A stretch of 64,000 nt of DNA from Candidatus Latescibacterota bacterium (GTDB taxonomy: Bacteria; JAAXHH01), in contig JAJEAN010000002.1 of the NCBI GenBank assembly GCA_022822725.1, forward strand, positions 186,001 to 250,000. The letters run 5' to 3'. The notes beneath the pieces were generated by a model. It was not told the DNA's origin. It ran no database searches and was given only the letters and a program-made list of their open reading frames with translations. The translations under genes and the position numbers were made by a program. Below are positions 7,540 to 15,920 of this stretch, piece after piece. Numbering within the stretch: the first letter of the stretch is position 1; each line of letters starts with the position of its first letter.

Positions 7540-7569
7540 TTGACACGGAACCAGGAAATAGCATAAGAT
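7540..7569 (+). promoter_or_regulatory. Promoter for DUF2339 gene, possibly giving a leaderless mRNA
   Basis: A perfect TTGACA at 7540-7545 lies 18 bp before TAAGAT at 7564-7569. Transcription would start near 7576, one or two bases before the ATG at 7578, and there is no Shine-Dalgarno sequence. The message may therefore be leaderless. Confidence 0.45.
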
Positions 7570-7577
7570 TCAGTACG

Positions 7578-9542
7578 ATGGAACTGCTGATCATACTCAA
7601 CGTAATCCTGCTCCTCATCCTCATCGGGACCTACCTGTCTCTCTCGGGGCGCGTAAAACACCTCGAGGACACAGTCCGGCGCTATTTCAGGGATTCAAGA
7701 GACCCGGCTGCGGGGCCCACCCATCCGGCCGAGCGCGTTCCAGGCCAGGCGCGCACCGCACAACCTGTCGCGGATGTTACAGGCCAGGCGCGCACCGCAC
7801 AACCTGTCGCGGATGTTACAGGCCGGGGGCGGGCCGGTGACGGGACCAGCCGGCTGTCCCACATGCTCCGTCCCCGCTCCCGCGAGGAATGGGAGACCCT
7901 GATCGGCGGCAAGCTGCTGAATCGCGTGGGCGCGCTCGCCCTCGTCATCGGCGTGGGGTTCTTCCTGAAATACGCCTTCGACAACGACTGGCTTAACGAG
8001 ACGGCGCGCGTGGTCCTGGGCGGAGCGGCCGGCCTGCTGCTGCTCGCGGGCGGTCACCGGTTCCACCGCCGCGGCATGTCCGTATTCGCGCAGGGCGTGA
8101 CCGGGGCGGGCGTGGGCATCCTCTACCTTTCGATTTACGCTGCCTACGATTTCTACCACCTGGTTCCGCAACCCGCCGCCTTTCTGCTGATGGCCGTGGT
8201 GACGGCCGCGGCCCTGCTGCTTTCCCTGCACTACGACGCGCGGGCCATTGCCCTGCTCGGATGGGCCGGTGGATTCCTGACGCCGTTCCTGCTCGTCACC
8301 GCCCAGTTGAACACCTGGGGCCTCTTCGTCTACATCACCCTGCTCGACGCGGGCCTGATCGCGGTCATGCTCAGCCGGCGCCACTGGAGAGTACTCGAAC
8401 CACTGGGCATCGTCGCGACCTACGCCACGTACCTGGCCTGGTCGTTCCGGGCGGACCTGCCCGATGGTTTCGGAACGGCCCTGGCCTTCCTGGTACTGTG
8501 GTGGGGGCTGTTCGCCTGGCTTGGTCTCTACCGGTCCACGACCGGCGACACGGGAAAGCGCCGGTGGCTATGGATCGCGGTAACGCTCAACGCGGCTGGT
8601 TTCTACGTGATGCTCATGCGCCTTTCGCGCCACACAGAAGGCATCTGGGACTTCATCGGAATCCAGACTGTAGACGCGCAGAACTACCTGGCCTATTCGG
8701 AAGGAATCGCCACAGTCATCCTGTCATTGGCCTACTTCGCACTGACTGCCCGGATCACACGCAATACAGGGAACAGGTCCGCGGCCAGCGGGCATGCGAC
8801 CGCGGCCGGCATACGTGCGACCGCAACCAGCGTGCACGCGACCGTGGCCATATTGCTGGCGATCAGGGCCCCGCTGAGCTTTTTCACGCCTTTCGTGACG
8901 GTCATCATCTGGGCCGTCGAAGCCCTGTTGCTTTTCGGGTTCGGCGCATATCGCGGAATCCGCGCCGTCCGACACGCCGGGACCGCCCTGCTGGCGCTTT
9001 CTTTCGTCGGGATCTTTCTCTTTGGCGGCACCTACGTATCTACCCTGGTTTCCGGATATATGCCGGTATTCTCGGCGCGCACCGCCGCGTACTGGGTCGT
9101 GGGCGGGTCGCTGCTTGCATGCGCCGGCATGCTGCGGGACCATACCGGATCGGTGAGCGACCGAAGGCATTACACGGTCTTCCACCTGGCCTGGACCTTC
9201 CTCCTCCTGGTCTGGGGCACGGTGGAAGTCCTCAACTACTTTCAATATCTGGCCGTCACGGCTGTAGGTGGCTCGCCGGAGCAGTTGCAGAACCTGCGGC
9301 AACTCGCCGTATCGGGCACATGGCTCTTCGGTGCGGCACTGGTCATGACGCTGGGGCGCTGGCAGGACATCCCCGCCCTGCGCGCGGCGGCCATCGTCTA
9401 CCTCGGCTGCACCGTGGTGAAGGTATTCGTCTTCGACCTCATGTTCCTGGACACCCTCTACCGTATCGCCGCTTTCCTCGGCCTGAGCGCCATACTCATC
9501 GCCGTCTCCTACCTCTACTACCGGAACCGGCCGGCTTCCTGA
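7578..9542 (+). CDS. DUF2339 polytopic membrane protein
   Basis: A 654-aa protein: one N-terminal membrane segment (MELLIILNVILLLILIGTYL), a short charged helix, a Pro/Ala-rich linker, then from about residue 105 (WETLIGGKLLNRVGALALVIG) a long run of membrane helices. The EExxGGxxLNRVGxLALxxGxxFFLKYAFDN block is the hallmark of DUF2339 (COG5373), found in many Gram-negatives and of unknown function. The linker contains a perfect 39-bp duplication (7741-7818) adding 13 residues. No neighbour hints at a role. Confidence 0.88.
   Translation: MELLIILNVILLLILIGTYLSLSGRVKHLEDTVRRYFRDSRDPAAGPTHPAERVPGQARTAQPVADVTGQARTAQPVADVTGRGRAGDGTSRLSHMLRPRSREEWETLIGGKLLNRVGALALVIGVGFFLKYAFDNDWLNETARVVLGGAAGLLLLAGGHRFHRRGMSVFAQGVTGAGVGILYLSIYAAYDFYHLVPQPAAFLLMAVVTAAALLLSLHYDARAIALLGWAGGFLTPFLLVTAQLNTWGLFVYITLLDAGLIAVMLSRRHWRVLEPLGIVATYATYLAWSFRADLPDGFGTALAFLVLWWGLFAWLGLYRSTTGDTGKRRWLWIAVTLNAAGFYVMLMRLSRHTEGIWDFIGIQTVDAQNYLAYSEGIATVILSLAYFALTARITRNTGNRSAASGHATAAGIRATATSVHATVAILLAIRAPLSFFTPFVTVIIWAVEALLLFGFGAYRGIRAVRHAGTALLALSFVGIFLFGGTYVSTLVSGYMPVFSARTAAYWVVGGSLLACAGMLRDHTGSVSDRRHYTVFHLAWTFLLLVWGTVEVLNYFQYLAVTAVGGSPEQLQNLRQLAVSGTWLFGAALVMTLGRWQDIPALRAAAIVYLGCTVVKVFVFDLMFLDTLYRIAAFLGLSAILIAVSYLYYRNRPAS
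7741..7818 (+). repeat. 39-bp perfect in-frame duplication in the DUF2339 gene
   Basis: Two identical 39-bp units at 7741-7779 and 7780-7818 encode two copies of a 13-residue segment (QARTAQPVADVTG) in the cytoplasmic or periplasmic linker. A third, degenerate start (CAGGCCGGGGG) follows. Confidence 0.95.
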
Positions 9543-9564
9543 CCGGTATGCCTTCCTGAATTGA

Positions 9565-9631
9565 TCGTCCCAGCCTGAATCGATCATCCCGGTTGATTCT
9601 ATCGTCCCAGCCTGAATCGATCATCCCGATT
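9565..9631. repeat. 37-bp direct duplication after the DUF2339 stop
   Basis: TCGTCCCAGCCTGAATCGAT opens both units (9565 and 9602); the second lacks the last bases. The array begins 23 bp after the DUF2339 stop codon. Confidence 0.85.
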
Positions 9632-9735
9632 AAAAAAACGTGCGAGAGGTTTCAAAAGACCTCCGACTATTTCAATAGACCCTATCGAATTAGTCCATTC
9701 ACATGCGCATCCATTTTTTTTCCGGGAGGTAAATC

Positions 9736-10629
9736 ATGGGAGACGACAAGGTAAAGGAATCGCCGGCTGAGGTGTTCACCACGGTGACGGAGGTGAACGC
9801 ACTCTTCCATTCACTGGAGGACATGTTGGCAACTCGATTCGAGGCGATCGATGGCAAGTTTGGGGTCCTCGAGAAAAACCTGGCCGAAATGGACGCCAGG
9901 AACGAAAGACGATTCGAGGCGATCGATGGCAAGTTTGGGGTCCTCGAGAAAAACCTGGCCGAAATGGACGCCAGGAACGAAAGACGATTCGAGGCGATCG
10001 ATGGCAGGTTTGGGGTCCTCGAGAAAAACCTGGCCGAAATGGACGCCAGGAACGAAAGACGATTCGAGGCGATTGATGGCAAGTTTGGGGTCCTCGAGAA
10101 AAACCTGGCCGAAATGGACGCCAGGAACGAAAGACGATTCGAGGCGATCGATGGCAGGTTTGGGATCCTCGAGAAAAACCTGGCCGAAATGGACGCCAGG
10201 AACGAAAGACGATTCGAGGCGATCGATGGCAGGTTTGGGGTCCTCGAGAAAAACCTGGCCGAAATGGACGCCAGGAACGAAAGACGATTCGAGGCGATCG
10301 ATGGCAAGTTTGGGGTCCTCGAAGAAAAGCTGGCCGAGATGGACGCCAGGAACGAAAGACGATTCGAGGCGATCGATGGCAGGTTTGGGGTCCTCGAAGA
10401 AAAGCTGGCCGAGACGGACGCCAGGAACAGGGTTCAGTTCGCAGCATTAGAGACAATGATTGTGGAGCTGGATACCAAAACCGAGGGGAGATTCGATCTG
10501 GTTGAGCAGAAATTCAAATCTCAGGAATTCAAGATCGAGCATTGCGTGACGTCATCGGCCAACAAACAGTTGATTATGATGCTCGTGATAGCCGGGTCGA
10601 TCATCGCCAGCCTGCTCTACGTCGGCTAG
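9736..10629 (+). CDS. Tail-anchored coiled-coil protein with eight 25-residue repeats
   Basis: A 297-aa protein. After a 33-residue start come eight near-identical 25-residue units (residues 34-233; each begins RFEAIDGKFGVLEKNL and ends in DARNER), then a charged helix and a C-terminal membrane segment (LIMMLVIAGSIIASLLYVG). Hydrophobic residues are spaced 3-4-3-4-3 with an extra step, i.e. 7+7+11, the hendecad stutter of long parallel coiled coils. GGGAGG precedes the ATG. It should project a rod from the membrane. I do not recognise a characterised family; it superficially resembles repeat proteins such as Borrelia Bdr. Confidence 0.75.
   Translation: MGDDKVKESPAEVFTTVTEVNALFHSLEDMLATRFEAIDGKFGVLEKNLAEMDARNERRFEAIDGKFGVLEKNLAEMDARNERRFEAIDGRFGVLEKNLAEMDARNERRFEAIDGKFGVLEKNLAEMDARNERRFEAIDGRFGILEKNLAEMDARNERRFEAIDGRFGVLEKNLAEMDARNERRFEAIDGKFGVLEEKLAEMDARNERRFEAIDGRFGVLEEKLAETDARNRVQFAALETMIVELDTKTEGRFDLVEQKFKSQEFKIEHCVTSSANKQLIMMLVIAGSIIASLLYVG
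9835..10434 (+). repeat. 75-bp coding tandem repeat, eight copies
   Basis: Units start every 75 bp from 9835 (9835, 9910, 9985, 10060, 10135, 10210, 10285, 10360). Copies differ at only a few positions (AAG or AGG at codon 8, a few others); the last two share GAAGAAAAGCTGG. Near identity implies recent expansion or homogenisation, and copy number should vary between strains. Confidence 0.97.
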
Positions 10630-10666
10630 TCCTTGCCGATTGATCCATGGACGGCCTGGACGATGT

Positions 10667-12535
10667 CTATCCGGTCTCCTCGCGCGAGGTGGCCTGCAGG
10701 GCGAACTCCGTAAGTTCAACCGTCATGGGATAACGGTTGAAGGGCGTGATCAGGTAGAGGCCGTTGAAGTGCGTCAGGACGGATTCGATGAGTTCCCGCG
10801 CGATGGCGACGCCCTCTCGGCGGGCCTTGCGTCCACGGCCTGCACGGGCCATGCGCGCGCGTACGTCGTCGGGCACGACGAATCCCGGCACCTCGTTGTG
10901 AAGGAATTCGGTATTCCCTTCGCTGACCAGGGGCATGACGCCCGGGAATATGGGGACGCCGGCATCCCGCGTCGCCGCGTGGAGCGCACGGGCCTGGCAC
11001 GGGTCGAACAGCGGCTGCGTCATGATCAGGTCGGCGCCGGCTTCGACCTTCCTTTCCAGCCTTCTGATCCTTCGGTCCAGGTTGGGTCCGTTGGGGTCGA
11101 AGGCCGCGGCCACGGTAAACGCCGTCCTTCCGTTCAGGGTGCGGCCCGAAAAACCCACGCCCTCGTTCATCTGCTTGATCAGCCGGATCAGTTCGAAGGA
11201 CGAGACGTCGTAGACATTACTCGCCCCCGGCTGATCGCCGAATTTCACGGGATCGCCCGTGACGGCGAGGACGTGGTCGATACCCAGGGCGTGCAGCCCC
11301 AGCACCTGGGACTGCAGGCTGGCCAGGTTCCGGTCGCGGCAGGTGATGTGCAACAGCGGCCTGACGCCGGCCTCCTCCTTGACGATCTGCCCCACGGCCA
11401 TGTTGCTGATCCGCGTGACGGCGAGGGAATTATCGGCCATGGTGAGGGCGTCGGTGCCCGCCTTCTTGAGGGCTTTGGCGCCGCGGACCATGGGACCGTG
11501 ATCCAGGTCCCGGGGCGGATCGAGTTCGACGATGACGGTCACCCGCTTCCTGACCAGGTCCACGATCGACGGTTCTGCCGCCGGGGGAGCGGGAGCGGGA
11601 CGGTCGGGCCGGGCAGGACGCGCCGGGACCCGGACTTCAATCGGAAGGACCTTCTTGCGCGTGACGATCGTTTGGCCTTCCAGCGCCCGGGACATGGCTT
11701 GCACGTGCTCGGGCATGGTGCCGCAGCACCCGCCGATCAACCGCACGCCCTGTTCGCGCAGCCGGAGTGCGCTCGCCGCGAAGTATTCCGGCGTCGCCTC
11801 GTAGATGAACCGGCCGTCCACGTAGACGGGGGAACCGGCATTCGGAAAGGCGGAAAGCACCAGACCCTCCGACAGGGGAACCGGCGCCAGGGCGTCCAGC
11901 AGGCCCTTGGGACCGCTGCGGCAGTTGACCCCCACCACGTCGGCGCCGGCCGCGCGCAACTGGTCGAAGGCCTCCACGACCTCGGCCCCGTCGTCCGTCT
12001 GTCCGTACTGGTCCACGGCGAGCTGGCAGATCGCAGGCAGGCTGCATACCTCCTTGCAGGCCGCCAGCGCCCTCTTCAGCTCATCGAGCCGGAGAAAGGT
12101 CTCCAGGATGATTGCGTCCGCGCCGCTGCCGGCAAGGGCGGCGATCTGTTCAGAATGCACCCGTACCTGGTCCGCTTCGGTGTATTCCTGGTGGGGCAGA
12201 CCCCGGGCCGGGCCGACGGCGCCGGCCACGTAGGCCCGGTTGCCCACGGCCTGCCGCGCGACTTCGACACCCCGGGCGTTCAACGACTCGACCTGGTCTT
12301 CCAGGTTGTACTTCGACAGGGACAGGGCATTGGCCCCGAACGTATTGGTTTCGATCAACCGGGCCCCCGCGTCCACGTATTCCTCGTGGATCTGCCGGAT
12401 CAGATCGGGCCGGCTCAGATTGATTCCGTCGAAACAGACATCCATGGGCACGCCGCGGGCGTGCAGCATGGTTCCGAGCGCGCCGTCCGCCACCAGCAGG
12501 GAGGAACGGAGATGGTCGAGGAGGGATGTGTTCAT
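10667..12535 (-). CDS. Bifunctional homocysteine S-methyltransferase / methylenetetrahydrofolate reductase
   Basis: A 622-aa fusion like Bacillus YitJ. Domain 1 (about 1-290) is a homocysteine methyltransferase barrel whose three zinc cysteines are visible: Cys205 in GVNCRSGP and Cys270-Cys271 in LIGGCCGTMPEH. After a Pro/Ala-rich linker (300-325), domain 2 (about 330-622) is an MTHFR-type barrel, with LAVTGDP and DLIMTQPLFD as family landmarks. It would make methyltetrahydrofolate and methylate homocysteine to methionine in the cytoplasm. The upstream gap is only 61 bp, so a SAM riboswitch is not present there. Confidence 0.92.
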   Translation of the reverse strand: MNTSLLDHLRSSLLVADGALGTMLHARGVPMDVCFDGINLSRPDLIRQIHEEYVDAGARLIETNTFGANALSLSKYNLEDQVESLNARGVEVARQAVGNRAYVAGAVGPARGLPHQEYTEADQVRVHSEQIAALAGSGADAIILETFLRLDELKRALAACKEVCSLPAICQLAVDQYGQTDDGAEVVEAFDQLRAAGADVVGVNCRSGPKGLLDALAPVPLSEGLVLSAFPNAGSPVYVDGRFIYEATPEYFAASALRLREQGVRLIGGCCGTMPEHVQAMSRALEGQTIVTRKKVLPIEVRVPARPARPDRPAPAPPAAEPSIVDLVRKRVTVIVELDPPRDLDHGPMVRGAKALKKAGTDALTMADNSLAVTRISNMAVGQIVKEEAGVRPLLHITCRDRNLASLQSQVLGLHALGIDHVLAVTGDPVKFGDQPGASNVYDVSSFELIRLIKQMNEGVGFSGRTLNGRTAFTVAAAFDPNGPNLDRRIRRLERKVEAGADLIMTQPLFDPCQARALHAATRDAGVPIFPGVMPLVSEGNTEFLHNEVPGFVVPDDVRARMARAGRGRKARREGVAIARELIESVLTHFNGLYLITPFNRYPMTVELTEFALQATSREETG

Positions 12536-12596
12536 GGGTGGGAACCCGTTGGCGCTGCAAAGTGTCTGACGTTCGGCACGTATCCAGGCGCCTTGT

Positions 12597-13505
12597 TCAA
12601 CGGCCGTTCTTCAACGCGTATCGACGAATCGCCCAGGCAAAGCCGTTCTCGTGGTTCGGCGGGGCGATGACCAGGCCCTGTGCCCGGCCCGCATCCTTGA
12701 CCGCGTCCTGGGCGTTTTCCATGATCACGCCCAGCCCCGCGTTGAACAGCATGGGCAGATCGTTGTCGCCGTCCCCGACGGCCATCACGTGGTCCATGGA
12801 TATCCCGTGCTCGCGTGCGACAAACTCCACGGCGACCTTCTTGTTGACGTCGGCGTGCATGGCTTCGATCCGGTCCGGATTCGTCTTGACGAGGTAGAGG
12901 CGGGATGCGAAACGCGCCTTCAATTCCGCCAGGACCGCCTCTCGCCGGTCCAGACCGGGCAATATCAGCATCTTGGGCGGCGGCGGATAGTCGCCCTGTC
13001 TCAGCCTCGCCATGAGTGCGTCGTCCCGGTCGACGGCGGCGCGGCTCTGCTCCTCGATGGACGCGATGGATGCGGTGTATTCGTTGGTGATCACGCTGTC
13101 CAGGGGACCGTTCTCCGTCACGCGCAGCCAGCTGTATACGAAGTTGAAGCCGTTTTCTTCGATAAAATCGAGCAGGTCCAGGAAGACGTCCCGCTGAATG
13201 CGCTTTTCGAATAGCAAGGGCCTTTGCCCCTGCCGGACCGGACCGAGTATGATTCCGCCGTTGTTGGCAATGACGTAGAGCCGGTCGAACAGCGGACGCG
13301 CATCGGTGAAGGGCTCGCAGCTTCGGTCGATGTTGCGGCCGCTCACGGAGCTCACGACCAATCCCTGTTCGAGGGCGGCTTCGATGGCGCTCAGCCCCTC
13401 GGGCGAGGGCCTGCCGTCGGGCAACAGCGCCGTGTCGTCCTGGTCGAAGGCGATCAGCCTGATTTCAGCGGTCTTGTCGCCGGTTATCGGTACTTCGGCG
13501 TTCAT
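12597..13505 (-). CDS. Cof-type HAD-IIB phosphatase
   Basis: A 302-aa haloacid dehalogenase-like hydrolase. Motif I is FDQDDT (Asp21 and Asp23), the Cof cap occupies the middle, and the C-terminal motif IV is GDGDNDLPML. Such enzymes dephosphorylate sugar phosphates or cofactors. I start at the ATG at 13505, with AAGGA six bases upstream; a GTG at 13541 would add 12 residues and overlap the upstream gene. It follows the PfkB-SIS fusion by 19 bp, so the pair is probably one operon acting on the same phosphosugar; this is inference. Confidence 0.88.
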   Translation of the reverse strand: MNAEVPITGDKTAEIRLIAFDQDDTALLPDGRPSPEGLSAIEAALEQGLVVSSVSGRNIDRSCEPFTDARPLFDRLYVIANNGGIILGPVRQGQRPLLFEKRIQRDVFLDLLDFIEENGFNFVYSWLRVTENGPLDSVITNEYTASIASIEEQSRAAVDRDDALMARLRQGDYPPPPKMLILPGLDRREAVLAELKARFASRLYLVKTNPDRIEAMHADVNKKVAVEFVAREHGISMDHVMAVGDGDNDLPMLFNAGLGVIMENAQDAVKDAGRAQGLVIAPPNHENGFAWAIRRYALKNGR

Positions 13506-13524
13506 GGCGTTCCTTTCCGAACCT

Positions 13525-15225
13525 TCAGGTTTCTGCTTCACAATCCTTCAGCCGCTTTCCAAGACGCCCGCCGGGATGATACCGGGCGAACTCTTCCCGG
13601 GTAAATCCGCGGCCGGCCTTCAGGGCCATAGCGAGCCCGTCGGCCACGGCGAGCTGACAGGACGTGCTCGCCGTCGGCGCGAGTCCGAGGGGGCCGGCCT
13701 CTTCCGCCACGGGCACGTGCAGGACCGCCGCGCCGGACCGGGCAAGGCTGGATTCAGGGTCCCCCGTGACCGCGATGATCGTCGCGCCGTTCGCGGCGAG
13801 GGTCCGCACGGCGGCCATCAGTTCCTCCGTCTCCCCGCTGTGGGAAAGGGCGATGACCGCGTCCCCTTGCGCCACCTGGCCGCTGTCGCCGTGGTTGCAG
13901 TCGGCCGGATCGAGGAAATACGCCTTCGTGCCGGTACTCTGCAGCGTGGCCGCCAGCTTGCGGCCGATATGACGGGATTTCCCAACGCCGGTGACGTGTA
14001 CGCGCCCGCCGGCGGCTTCCGACTTCCGGATGATTGCGATGGCTTCGTCGAAGTAGGCGCCGGACAAGCCTTCATGCAGCGTGGAAAGCGCTTCGGCGGT
14101 CCGCTGCACCGCCAATAATCCAGCCGCGCCGGGGGATGCAGCGCCGCCATCTGTCCCGGCGGACTCGGCCGTTTCGACGTGCACCGTTGCCGATTGCGAG
14201 GCCGCCACGGATTCGGGTGCGTTACGGGCAGGGATCCGAGCGCCTTCGTACAGTGCCATCACGTCGTCGCGGCTCGATCCGAGTTGCGGGAATGCCCCCG
14301 GGATGCGGCAACACACGGCGCCGCAGGCATTGGCGAGCGATGCGGTATCCCGCAAAGAAAGCCCGTGGAAGACGCCCGCGATCAGTCCGCCCAGGAAAGC
14401 ATCCCCGGCGCCGGTGGTGTCCCGGGCTTCCACGGGCTTCGCCGGCACGCGGATCGTCTGCTTCCCGTCGGTGACGACTGAGCCCTGCGCCCCTTCGGTG
14501 ATGGCCACCAGACGGGCGCCGTACCGGCTGAAAATCCTGTCGGCCCGTTCTTCGGAAGTGTCGGCTGCCGTTATTTGCAGGGCGGCGGCCTTGGCGGGTT
14601 TCAAGATGTCGGCGAGTCGGAGGGCTTCCTCGAAATCTTCTGCGGATCCGAGTCCGGCCACCTCGATGGCGAAATCAGGCGGGACGTCCACGTCCAGCAC
14701 GGTGGGTACGCCGGCCTCGCGGGCAATGCGCAGTACCGCGATGACGGCGTCCAGCGGGAGTTGGGATATCTCCGTCGTCACCATGGCGGCCGAACGGATA
14801 TAGTCGGCGAAATGCGTCTCCACGTGCACAGCCGTGGTTTCCGCCGTCAGGGCGCGGGCCATGTAGATCGCCCGGTCCGCGTCTTCGGCCACGTTCACCA
14901 CCGAAAAGCCCGAAGCGCGGCCCTCCACGACCCGAATCGCCGACCGGTCAATACCGTGGCGGTCCATCTCTTCCCGGATCATCGCGCCGTACCGGTCGTC
15001 TCCCTGGAATCCGAAGAGCCCGGCGGGGACCCCCATCCGGGCCGTCCAGGCCAGGTGGTTCAACGTCACCCCTCCCGCAATCTCGGTGACGACCGAGCCC
15101 GCATCATCGGGCAGGATATAGGTTTTCTCCTCCGGTCCCGCGATCCGGTTCACCCGGTAGATCACGTCCACGACGTTGCTTCCGATGCCCACTACCCTGC
15201 GTGTGCGGTCGATATCCTGGATCAC
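13525..15225 (-). CDS. Fusion of PfkB-family sugar kinase and KpsF/GutQ-like SIS isomerase
   Basis: A 566-aa two-domain protein. Residues 10-330 are a ribokinase/PfkB kinase with the second signature DTTGAGDAFLGGL (269-281, catalytic base Asp275) and the N-terminal GG motif (EIAGGVTLNH). A 40-residue Ala/Ser-rich linker follows. Residues 375-566 are a SIS domain of the arabinose-5-phosphate isomerase type: VTGVGKSRHIG, SHSGETEEL, APTASTSCQLAVADGLA and EEFARYHPGGRLGKRL. CBS domains are absent. A GTG start is chosen because GGAGGTGG lies eight bases upstream. The fusion would phosphorylate a sugar and isomerise the product. Substrate unknown. Confidence 0.88.
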   Translation of the reverse strand: MIQDIDRTRRVVGIGSNVVDVIYRVNRIAGPEEKTYILPDDAGSVVTEIAGGVTLNHLAWTARMGVPAGLFGFQGDDRYGAMIREEMDRHGIDRSAIRVVEGRASGFSVVNVAEDADRAIYMARALTAETTAVHVETHFADYIRSAAMVTTEISQLPLDAVIAVLRIAREAGVPTVLDVDVPPDFAIEVAGLGSAEDFEEALRLADILKPAKAAALQITAADTSEERADRIFSRYGARLVAITEGAQGSVVTDGKQTIRVPAKPVEARDTTGAGDAFLGGLIAGVFHGLSLRDTASLANACGAVCCRIPGAFPQLGSSRDDVMALYEGARIPARNAPESVAASQSATVHVETAESAGTDGGAASPGAAGLLAVQRTAEALSTLHEGLSGAYFDEAIAIIRKSEAAGGRVHVTGVGKSRHIGRKLAATLQSTGTKAYFLDPADCNHGDSGQVAQGDAVIALSHSGETEELMAAVRTLAANGATIIAVTGDPESSLARSGAAVLHVPVAEEAGPLGLAPTASTSCQLAVADGLAMALKAGRGFTREEFARYHPGGRLGKRLKDCEAET

Positions 15226-15267
15226 GGATTACCACCTCCGGGGAAACCGTTCGAGCGGCCGGTACCT

Positions 15268-15295
15268 ATTAACCCGCGGAAATGCAGTGTGTCAA
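15268..15295 (-). promoter_or_regulatory. Promoter for the PfkB-SIS / HAD operon
   Basis: On the minus strand a perfect TTGACA (15290-15295) is followed after 16 bp by GTTAAT (15268-15273). The start point would be near 15261, 36 nt before the GTG. Confidence 0.4.
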
Positions 15296-15346
15296 CATTG
15301 ATCAAGGTAATAACCAGCATGTTCTTTCGTTTGGGACGTGCTTTCG

Positions 15347-15874
15347 TTATTTGTGGTCTGTAAAGTCGAGATACATTCGACTGGGTTGGATACCCTTGTT
15401 GTTTTGATACTTCCCACTGTCATAGGTTTCGAAATCGCCATCCAGCGTATGATAGTAAACCTGGCAGATTTCCACATTCGGATAGACCCTGATAGGCCGA
15501 ACACAAAACATCTCCAAAGTCCAATAGCCGGCAAATCCCACATCGCCGAAACCCGCGGTTACGTGTACAAAAAGCCCCAGTCTGCCCACTGAGGACCGTC
15601 CCTCGAGCATGGGTACGTAATTGGTCGTGCTCGTAAATTCCGCGGTCCTGCCAAGATAGAGCGTATGAGGTTGCAGCTCGAACCCGTCTTCCGGTATCTG
15701 AATGGACTGCGTGCGGTGCTTCTTCTTCATATCGAGTACGTCATCCTCGTATTTCAGGAGTTCATTGGCGAGTGAGAGATTATAACTGTTTGGATTAAGC
15801 CGGGCAGGATCGAATGGATCGATCACAATGTCTTTTCCAATGCGCTCGTGAATCTTTTTTCCCGATAGGATCAC
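15347..15874 (-). CDS. dcd: dCTP deaminase
   Basis: A 175-aa trimeric-type dCTP deaminase. EGRSSVGRLGLFVH carries the catalytic Ser94 and Arg98, and Glu121 follows in WTLEMFC. The Ser-Arg-Glu spacing (4 and 27 residues) equals that of the Escherichia coli enzyme's Ser111, Arg115 and Glu138. The C-terminus KYQNNKGIQPSRMYLDF matches the nucleotide-binding tail. It converts dCTP to dUTP for dTTP synthesis. The DNA is visibly AT-richer than its neighbours, hinting at acquisition from a different genome. It starts at an ATG 46 bp after the upstream EamA gene. Confidence 0.93.
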   Translation of the reverse strand: MILSGKKIHERIGKDIVIDPFDPARLNPNSYNLSLANELLKYEDDVLDMKKKHRTQSIQIPEDGFELQPHTLYLGRTAEFTSTTNYVPMLEGRSSVGRLGLFVHVTAGFGDVGFAGYWTLEMFCVRPIRVYPNVEICQVYYHTLDGDFETYDSGKYQNNKGIQPSRMYLDFTDHK

Positions 15875-15920
15875 TTGTAGTATTCCCTTTCCGGTTGAAT
15901 CTGATTGAGATTGACTGGCC

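Larger units (their letters stand above)
7274..7577. other. 304-bp intergenic region with tandem repeat and promoter
   Basis: The divergent gap holds a 23-bp tandem repeat (7302-7412) and, at its right end, a TTGACA promoter for the DUF2339 gene. I see no gene. Confidence 0.7.

Noticed and set aside
9646-9663. Terminator hairpin after DUF2339 (GAGGT...ACCTC)
   Set aside because: Only five base pairs and no T-run after it.
9835-10434. Noncoding satellite
   Set aside because: The 75-bp units are in frame, with no stops, inside a gene with a ribosome site and membrane anchor, so they are coding.
12536-12596. SAM riboswitch before the methionine-synthesis gene
   Set aside because: Only 61 bp to the next gene and no expected paired elements.
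10640-12670. 676-codon plus-strand ORF
   Set aside because: Shadow of the methyltransferase-MTHFR gene on the opposite strand; no recognisable motif or ribosome site.
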